Source: Branchiostoma floridae (Eukaryota > Chordata > Leptocardii > Amphioxiformes > Branchiostomatidae). From it: DNA of 35,678 nucleotides. The stretch lies in NCBI RefSeq assembly GCF_000003815.2, contig NC_049981.1:28276124-28311801 (forward strand), given 5' to 3'. The translations under genes were made by a program, and so were the position numbers. Below are positions 28,346-35,678 of the stretch, in pieces. The first letter of the stretch is position 1. Each line of letters opens with the position of its first letter. Below the pieces are notes generated by a model, which ran no database searches, was not told the origin of the DNA, and saw nothing but the letters and a program-made list of their open reading frames with translations.

Positions 28346-31143
28346 ACAAATGTGTTTGATTACTATTAGTTCTTGAAAAGGATTCTATTGGGTGTATTTT
28401 GCTATACTTCTGCACAATAAAGTATATTGGTAGTCATTGTCAAAATAACAGGGATTGGCTCTAACACCCATTTCATTTTTAGAAAAAAATAAGTCAACTT
28501 AGCAAAGTCCCACTTTGCAATGCTGTTCCACACAGGTGACATGATAACTCAAAATTAGTAAAAATGATGAATAAAAAAAGTTATAGCACAAGTTTTATAA
28601 TTGGCTCTTATCCTGGTCTTCTTTTACAATAAAAGAGAGTACTGTTTTAGTCTGTTAGTGTTTCTGTAGCTATAGAGTTCTCATGTCATGATGAATATAA
28701 TGCCTATGGTACAACAAGCTGCAGAGCTCTGCATGCTTGTAATACAATATTGCACCACACCTAATGGCAATACTCTATCAGTCACAGGCACATGTGCTAG
28801 AGCCAACATAAAGCAACTTTGCTAGGATCTTCAATTCAGGTCTATTATATATTTAATGTATAATCAAGTTGTGACAATTTAATCAGAGACTCTTTCATAC
28901 CACTGGATTTACCCTAAAGGTCAGGCACAGGCCCAATGATTGATCACAAGTTGCCAATCTTGATATGAACTGTCAGAATCTGGATTGGCCCTAATGGTCT
29001 TCTGGTGAATTCAGTAGATTGAGTACAAACACCCCCTTGGAGCCTGATTCAGACAGTTAACATTGATACCAGTATTCGTGAACAGGACTGGACCATCCTG
29101 TGCCTGGGTGTCACCTATCGCACAGTATTGATTCAAAGTTGAATGATATGAAATATCAGCTCGGCTAATTATCATTAGTGCTTCATGACAGGTGCAAAAA
29201 TAATATAGAGTACACACAAATGTAAGAAGTGATGTGATCTGGCCATGAATGAACAAGTGGTGTGTTCAATGTCAAGTGTATCATGGGTTACTAACAAAAT
29301 GGATTATGTTTAGCTAAAAGTTTACAGCATTTTGACTATATTGCTTACTTTTGATATTTTAAAAAGAAACTATGCTTATAGATAGGAATTATCCAATAAA
29401 GTAATATGATATTTCTCATGGAAAATGCAATTCCTAATCATAACATCTGGTATAGGATGATATTCTGCTTTCATTGACCACAACCAAAGTTTTTGTAACC
29501 TGCCTATAGATGTACATCCTATTACTACTTTCCTGGGACAATAATGACTGGTTTACTTCTCACCATACACATGCCATAAGGTGGTGCTGACTAGTTATTA
29601 TTAAACCATGATTAAGGATGAACATGAACATATGAAAACCTTTGGGACTGCAATCGTCTACCTCAGCAGATTTAGATCCACCTAACTCGTACTGATAGTG
29701 ATATGCCACCTACATGTATATGCATGTACAAGTTTGTAAAATCCTACCTAAAAGGACTTGGAGGTCAAGGGACTAGGTAGGTAGGTAGGTAAAAGGGCCC
29801 GGTAAAAGGACATACGTAGTACATGAGCAGTTAAAAAAAATGGTATCAGTCAAAAGAACTTCAGAATCTATTTCTTCGTATATATTTGGGGTGAAACACA
29901 CAAAGCGCAAAAAATTCAGTGCGCCAATCAAAAACCTTTCACAAAAATGCCTTTATTGTGAGATTGAAGTGGTCAGAAAGGATACCAGACTAAACTTAAG
30001 TACTGTATGGTATAATTCTGAAACCAAAGTATGGTATATATTCATTTCATTCAACAACATTCAACAATATATTCATTTCATACAACATATTTTTCATATT
30101 TGTTCCTAAACACCTTCTTTGACTTAATCAAGTAATGGAACGGACTTTGTTATTGTACTACATAAGTATCTGTTTCATAATATTTTGCAATTTACAACAG
30201 TTTGCTAATTTCTCAGCTACTTTGGACAGCTGAAAGTTGATGCATCGAATTCGGATGTCATCCATATAATCAAATCAACAGACATGTAGCCTGAGTGCAT
30301 GTATACATACCCAGTATTTCGAGCCCAGGGATTATCTTATGATTTATCATAATAATCATATTGACCCTAACTCTGGCTTTCCACGTTTTTCTGCAAAGTT
30401 GAGTTTCAGCTGTGAAACAGTGTCAAAAGTTAATGTCCCTGCATAGACTATGGAAATTAGTGACCAGTCAGTTGGTAGTGGGGGAGTCATTTATCATAAG
30501 GGTATTTGAATGAACTAGCTAGGGATGTGTAACTACATGTAGATGTACTATCAGGTACTGGTACAGTAATCAGTTACAGAGGTTTAGGTACAAGTCCAGA
30601 CCTGAACAGCATAACAGGGACAATTGAATATCAAAACAGAGTAAACTAAAGGTTTCAGGTATCTTATGCAGAGAACATGACATGGAGAGGCTTTCAAAAC
30701 AAGGATGGTACTGATTTCACTGCCGAGCACCCGTACACATTCCTAGTATGTCTTGTCATGCCTGATAAATCATACCATAACAGATACCACTGTGCTACAC
30801 CTGTGGATGGAGAACAGGTACAGCAAGAATTTCTAGCGGGAACGTTAAGAATTATTGAATACAGTCAGTATTTCCAGGGGGTACGGTAACAATTACGAGG
30901 TACTGCAAAAAATTTCTATCTGGTATATAGCAAGATCAATAACTGATACATTTGTTGTATAGGGGAAGAAAGGATGTGGGCATGGGGAACTGACATGAAT
31001 ATCACAACTGAGTTAGACAATAAGCATACCTCCAATGGAGTTTCTGACTTGTTCTCATTATATAGGGATTTTAGGTTTGAAATTGCCTGATTTGGGTGAC
31101 AGGTAGAAACCACCTTACACAGTGTACGAAAGCAATGAGTAAG
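28346..31143. other. Long non-coding stretch; one unassigned open frame
   Basis: No clear repeat apart from a (GGTA)n run near 29777-29791. A 70-codon plus-strand frame at 30677-30889 (HPYTFLVCLVMPDKSYHN region) has mixed, protein-like composition but no domain I recognise and no clear splice acceptor. Other frames look random. Confidence 0.4.
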
Positions 31144-31174
31144 CCAAGGAGGTAAAAAAAAAAAACCTCCTTGG
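31144..31174. repeat. AACCTCC-type foldback with poly-A loop
   Basis: CCAAGGAGGT (31144-31153), eleven A, then ACCTCCTTGG (31165-31174): a perfect 10-bp stem. Confidence 0.85.
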
Positions 31175-31199
31175 TGCCATCTGAGTGACATCATCTGTC

Positions 31200-31362
31200 A
31201 GGGCCTCAGCCAATTTGGCTTTACCTGCCAAACTATTGGAACTTCTGTGTTAGACTAGATTTGTGATACTTTTATGTATATACATGTTTTGACTTGTTGT
31301 GACCTGTACCTAGCTCGGTTGGGCAAAACTGTTCAATAAAGGTCTTCATTCGTTCATTCATT
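31200..31362 (+). mobile_element. LINE 3'-tail remnant with (ATTC)n end
   Basis: GACCTGTACCTAGCTCGG, TTGGGCAAAACTGTTCAATAAA and GGTCTTCATTCGTTCATTCATT resemble the 3' ends of CR1/L2-like non-LTR retrotransposons in lancelets as I recall them. These end in a short tetranucleotide repeat rather than poly-A. The left boundary is not determined and no coding part is attached. Confidence 0.55.
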
Positions 31363-31985
31363 AAAAAGCCTGGGAAGTGAAATGTCACATTTTTGGCTGA
31401 TATCTCAATACTTCATATCAGTGGCCTTTTTTCCCCATGGCTATAAATTCCAAGCCATCAATAATAGAGATGTGGTGAATCATAAAACACAATAGGTGAT
31501 GTGGAAAATGAAGAAAGCAACTTGGTGTTGCCTATAACTGTCTCCATATCAAGTCATAAATCCTGGCAACAGCATTTTGTATATTGTTTAAGTGAGAACA
31601 GGATTCCTATCAATCATCATTTCAACAAACTTAGCATTTGAAGTAAACTATCATAATAACAGTCACAGATTTGCTCAAGGATTAAGCAGACAATACAATT
31701 AAAGTTTAAACATCAATATTACAATGTATGCAAGTAGCACATCTGTGTTTCATGATTTCATCACTTATTGAGGAGGGCATATTTTGCTTCCTGTATCGTA
31801 TATGCAAGCGAGGAGGTTATAAATTCAATGATGCAAGTATATGATATATATATATATAACACCACAATCAAAGGATGTCCTGTGATGTTCACTGCATCAT
31901 CCTAGGTTAACCTTCCTAATCTCAAACAAACTTAGCTTTTGATATATTGACTGGTTTGAATGCACTTTTCCACAAGGCAATATTA
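31363..31985. other. Non-coding stretch, nothing recognised
   Basis: AT-rich; contains a short (TA)n run near 31841-31857 only. Confidence 0.4.
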
Positions 31986-31993
31986 GTGAGCTA

Positions 31994-32395
31994 TTATAAG
32001 GGGTGGGTACCGAGGTCCGGTTCAGGTCCAGAGGATCAGGTCCTGGTCTGGACATGAACCTGGACCTGATTCAGTATGTCGAAACTTGTGAATGGACAAT
32101 ACTCAAAACAACGGTCCATATTTCGCTACAAAGAAATCTGTTTTGTGGAGTGTTTGATTCCCACTGGCTTTTTAAAATCCTACAAGGCTAACTGCCTCTG
32201 TACGACTGACTGTAAAACTGACTATAGGCTCTATTCTACTTCGCTCTTGTTATTTTCATTGACCGGTAGGCCCCAAAACGTGTGAATGCCTGTTCATTTT
32301 CCAATAGGTCCAACAACCGGTCCACCAATTTTTTTCAGGTTCGTTTTTTTCTGGACCGGTCCATTAACATTAAGAAAAACCGGTACCCACCCTTA
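31994..32395. mobile_element. hAT-like MITE, ~402 bp, with 8-bp target duplication
   Basis: GTGAGCTA occurs at 31986-31993 and again at 32396-32403, directly outside the element. Terminal inverted repeats are TAAGGGGTGGGTACCG (from 31997) and CGGTACCCACCCTTA (to 32395), differing by one G/C. Subterminal blocks contain repeated GGTCC/GGACC words (CAGGTCCAG, CTGGACCTG, CTGGACCGG). The 8-bp duplication fits the hAT superfamily. The inside codes for nothing recognisable, so it would need a transposase supplied elsewhere. Confidence 0.85.
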
Positions 32396-32479
32396 GTGAG
32401 CTACTTAAAGAAACAGTTAGACAGTCAACTCTTTTGTGTAATGTAATTAGATGCTTTAGGTTGAACACAGATAACAGCC

Positions 32480-32700
32480 TGGCATTTTGGATTCCTTCAT
32501 CAAGAACTGATTACCACCGATATTCTTTTTACATCAAACATCACGCGATTGGAATGCCCTCCCGGAATATATAGTCCACGCCAAAAACTGGGAGGCATAT
32601 AAGAATGCCCTCCATACCAGTCATTTACTTCAACCAAAGGCTGCAGGTTCTTGCCACCACACAGCAGAGTGCCGGTCAGGGAGTGGAGCCCCTGCCCACT
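32480..32700 (+). pseudogene. Decayed non-LTR retrotransposon reverse-transcriptase C-terminus
   Basis: One frame reads TDYHRYSF and a neighbouring frame continues TSRDWNALPEYIVHAKNWEA then YKNAL, stopping about 30 codons later. RDWN-x-LP-x2-IV-x-A-x3-x-FK/YK-x2-L is the usual C-terminal end of CR1/Jockey-type ORF2 proteins. A one-base frame change near 32530 separates the two parts. The proline- and threonine-rich frame at 32605-32811 is in another frame and is not a gene. Confidence 0.65.
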
Positions 32701-32904
32701 GAGGAGCCAAAAGCCACCAGCCACCAACCAGCCCCACAAACCACCTGCATCTACACTGTACACCTAGAAAATTACCCCACCCTCACCCCAGTGCCTGAGC
32801 CCTCAACCTAATCAGGTATGGCACTCAAAGGAAGAAGAAGACATTATTTGTTATCCAAAATTCATTGTGCACTAGGACACACCATCACGTGATGATGCGA
32901 GTAG

Positions 32905-33000
32905 AAACAGTCTCCTGGCTCACTGCAGGAATAATGAACCCAGGCTGACCAACTAACGAACCAAGCACCATAACCACTAGGCCAAAAGGTTTTTTTGGAC
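32905..33000 (-). repeat. tRNA-derived SINE fragment (minus strand)
   Basis: On the minus strand, TGGCCTAGTGGTTATGG (A-box-like, near 32970-32986) is followed by GGTTCATTATTCC (B-box-like, near 32929-32941). No tail is evident. Confidence 0.45.
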
Positions 33001-33140
33001 CCATTGGACTGGTTAGTTAATGGCGTTTGAATCTCACTGTTACAATATTATAGAAATTGTTTGTATCTCAATTGCTTATATCCCTTTATCCAGCCATTCA
33101 TACCTGGCCTGAGGAACTCTCTAAACTTAATTTATAACTT

Positions 33141-34393
33141 CAGGGGTCGAAATACCACCTGCATATGCAGGTTAGTGCAGGTAAAATTGTAGCTGTGCAG
33201 GTATTTCTGGTGTCTACCTGCACCAAACCTGCACTGGTCCATGCATTGGCTTTTATACATAAATGTCATTGATGTAGGTGTATGTTGATTGTTATTAGCT
33301 GCATTGAATGTTACCACCTACCTAATAAAGTATAAAAGAAGAAATAGCAATGGTTCCTCAACAATTTTAGTATGGTCCATACAGTCAAACCTGTATTAGC
33401 GGCCACCTTTGCATAACGGCCACCTGCCCATAGTGGCCACTTTTTGTCGGTCCCTTGGATTCGTAATGATTAAGAAATAGGCTTAGCGGCCACCTGTCCA
33501 ACGCGGCCACGGCCACACGATTTCCGGTCCCGCAGGTACAAAAACACTGCCGATTACGGCCACGCGGACCGCTGATCTATGTTTCGGCACGCGTTCGGCC
33601 ATATACAGCAGACGTATCGTCACCCTACGCCGGATTTAAAACCCCTTTGACTTATTTTCAAAACAAGACTTCGTAAACTGGCGCTATCCGTACCCGCTGA
33701 CAAACGAGGTCATATAAGGTCAACAGACGACACCAATATTACGGAGGTAAATTGTGTTAAAGTTACGTTCTAATACACTATCGCTTAGGTTAATTTACAT
33801 CACAAAAACTTTCTAAATAGATTGTTACAAAGACAAAATGATATGAATATGTCTATGGTGCGATGAATTTTATTCTTACATTTAGTCTAAAATGACGAGA
33901 CTTTTCTTGTGAGTACCACATTAGCATAATTGGCGAATCTGACGTGTGAACGCGAGCGGGAACACACGGATGGCGAAGTATCAAATGATACAAGACGAAA
34001 GATCAAAGAAATATGATACTGGTCTCTTCAGACAATATCAACTGTAGAACATTAAAAACTTTTTATAGCTTTTGTTTTCTTAATACATATAGTGTAAAAA
34101 TCATTGCAGGACATGTACAGTACTGTACTATGTGATTAAAGATCAGTGGGTACTAAAACCATGTGTAACTTATTGCTTGTGGTCAATTAATTAGCATATT
34201 CTCTATAGTGGCCACCTCTCTATAGTGGCCAATTTTGACCAGTCCCTTGAGTGGCCGCTATAGACAGGTTTGACTGTACTTCCTAATTCAGAGTGGTGCA
34301 GGTAAAATTTGTTTGGTGCAGGTAGTTTTCAATGTTACCTGCACCAGTGCATGTATGCAGAAAAATGTATTTCGACTCGAAATTCGAGCCCTG
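33141..34393. mobile_element. CAGGG-ended transposon interrupted by a nested element
   Basis: Left end CAGGGGTCGAAATACC, right end TTCGAGCCCTG; AACTT directly flanks both sides (33136-33140 and 34394-34398). Subterminal TGCAGGTAAAAT/ACCTGCACC words occur on both sides of the nested element, showing that they were once contiguous. Without the nested insert it is about 354 bp and non-coding. The terminal CAGGG resembles hAT elements, but a 5-bp duplication is short for that group, so the class is uncertain. Confidence 0.72.
33380..34278. mobile_element. TACAGTCAAACC inverted-repeat transposon, 899 bp, nested
   Basis: Perfect terminal inverted repeat TACAGTCAAACCTGT / ACAGGTTTGACTGTA (right end preceded by CTATAG), with subterminal GGCCAC repeats. 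It is the same family as 19888-20351, with near-identical sequence for the first ~150 bp and a longer interior. No transposase frame is visible. It sits inside the CAGGG-ended element, so it inserted later. Confidence 0.88.
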
Positions 34394-34398
34394 AACTT

Positions 34399-34918
34399 AC
34401 ATTAAGTTAAATTACAGTATTAAACAGGTCAGGTCACCATTCTCCTCTGGTCGGCTTCGTTATAATTATGATATAAGGGGTGTTTGACGGCCCAGTCGGC
34501 CTGCTTCTGATTAGATGTCCTATGAGACTTCGGTACCAGAGGGGTAATTACCTTGGCTTTTGCGTTGTAAATAATCTAACCCCGTAAAAGTTCCCTGGCG
34601 TGCGCTGGTGAACTGGGCGGACGGGCCACTCTCTCAGCCCCGTAGAGATAGCGACCAGCTCCCGATGGCATAGTTATAATTACCAGGCTAGGCACCCGGT
34701 TGTGTCACTATTCGCAGACTAGTTTTACCACCTAAGATACAAGTAGTAGTAGTAGACAAGGAAAGTTGGGTATATAGTGACCACAACGTCAGTATATAAA
34801 CCGCTCAGGGCTTACAAAAATGATTTTTCCTGGGGCGAGATGACCGTGAGTGTTACCCATGAGCTACTTCGGGTTTTCAAACCATGATTTTTCCATACTT
34901 CATTGTTGGTCATCAAAG
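34399..34918. other. Non-coding stretch, nothing recognised
   Basis: Moderate GC with a (TAG)n run near 34741-34755. No gene or complete repeat seen. Confidence 0.4.
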
Positions 34919-35219
34919 AGAAAACTGAAGCCAGGATTATAGGACCTACCTGTTGAACGTGTTACGTGGAATGAATATGCTTGGAAAGGAGTTTCCAGGC
35001 TCATATCGCCGACCGCCACACACCTTCTGTCCGATCTGTGGGCGCCGCCATGTTGGGTCAGCATCACGGTTGTTGACCCCGACTCCTGATTATCCCATCG
35101 CGAACTCTTCGCTAATCATACGGCCTCAGTCCATAAGAAGGCACTGATCAACCGAACGTATTCGCAAATCATGCCCCATGATTAACAAACCTTCATGATA
35201 ATAATAACAGAATCGGGTG
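34919..35219 (-). promoter_or_regulatory. Promoter/first-exon-like block, copy 2 of the inverted pair
   Basis: Reverse complement of 13778-14075. On the minus strand it carries CCAACATGGCGGCGCCC at the position of the YY1-type motif in copy 1 (one base changed, AAG to AAC) and an ATG opening MAAPTDRTEG (Thr for Lys). The high-identity part ends at CAACAG|GTAGGT, a good 5' splice site, after which similarity decays within about 30 bp. The orientation would transcribe leftwards, converging with copy 1. Plus-strand frame 34953-35147 is antisense to it. Confidence 0.5.
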
Positions 35220-35678
35220 ATTTTTAATGCTACGGCCAGCAGTAAAGTTTTACGTCATAGCGGTTGTGACGGACCAAAATTAAATGAAAATTCTTGTCAG
35301 TATACGCCCATTTTCTCATGACTTTTTGTATGCTCATGCAGATTTTTGTTTTGTGCAACTACTAACAGGAAAGAAAGGAACAACAGAGGATGAATAAAGG
35401 TACATAGCGGCAGTTAATTGTGCCGTGTTTCGTTCGACCGGTATAGTGCACCCCCTTCCAACCACGCGCCCGTTCTCCGTGCAATTCCGCGGTGTGTTCC
35501 AATTACGATATTATGTTATTAGCAGGACCAGTGAGACAAAATAATTTACACAGAAGAAGTGGCAAAGGTAAGCTGTAACAGCAACATGCAACTGGAGAAA
35601 ATGATGCGTTGATCATTTGCCAAATTAGCATTGCTTGAGAAATTGCAGTAAACCGACCGATATTATGCCAATGGATGT
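35220..35678. other. Right edge, nothing recognised
   Basis: No supported gene or repeat. A donor-like GGCAAAG|GTAAGC near 35560-35572 could be the end of an exon but has no partner in the window. Confidence 0.35.

Noticed and set aside
32605-32811. 68-codon proline/threonine-rich plus-strand frame
   Set aside because: It lies in a different frame over a decayed retrotransposon end and simple CCA-rich sequence.
34953-35147. Plus-strand frame with a CPICGRRH segment suggestive of a zinc knuckle
   Set aside because: Antisense to the inverted promoter-like block. The matching frame in the other copy is not maintained beyond the block, and a single C-x2-C is not enough.

Overview
The window looks like animal nuclear DNA: non-coding and repeat-rich, with an intron-split gene, TTAGGG-type telomere motifs, tRNA-derived SINE and LINE remnants, and many short inverted-repeat transposons. 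Several repeat types (the CAGTCAAACC element, the GGAGGTAT-ended element, the CAGGGGTCGAAAT element) resemble ones I remember from lancelets (Branchiostoma). That attribution is from memory and unchecked. There are two assembly gaps (25349-25769 and 27570-27669).

Layout. 1-482: tandem ~180-bp units carrying CCCTAA and TTAGGG motifs. 840-1230: a ~62-bp tandem array. 1225-3150: a ~145-bp satellite of 14 units. 3880-4080: a lone diverged unit of the telomere-motif family. 5598-11198, minus strand: the one convincing protein gene, a tnp2-like (CACTA/EnSpm-type) transposase gene. It can be followed through nine exons with matching splice phases and no stop for 551 residues; its N-terminal exons were not found. 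13778-14075: a promoter/first-exon-like block with a YY1-type motif, repeated almost exactly but inverted at 34919-35219. 15795-18020: a SINE and an interspersed element. 19888-20351: a TA-flanked inverted-repeat transposon. 20460-21560: a minisatellite with eight regular 50-bp units inside decayed ones. 21692-22375: a possible terminal exon with a polyadenylation signal. 22800-24812: the main array of the telomere-motif satellite, ten units of ~203 bp. 25770-28340: transposon debris and CA-rich microsatellite. 31144-34393: a foldback, a LINE tail, a hAT-like MITE, a decayed LINE reverse transcriptase, a SINE fragment and a nested pair of transposons.

The transposase gene is the only locus where a function can be argued. 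Most other open reading frames are by-products of tandem repeats whose period is not a multiple of three, or lie antisense to exons. The observations most worth checking are the intact spliced transposase-derived gene, the telomere-motif satellite found at three loci with shared boxes but different linkers, and the inverted pair of near-identical promoter-like blocks 21 kb apart.
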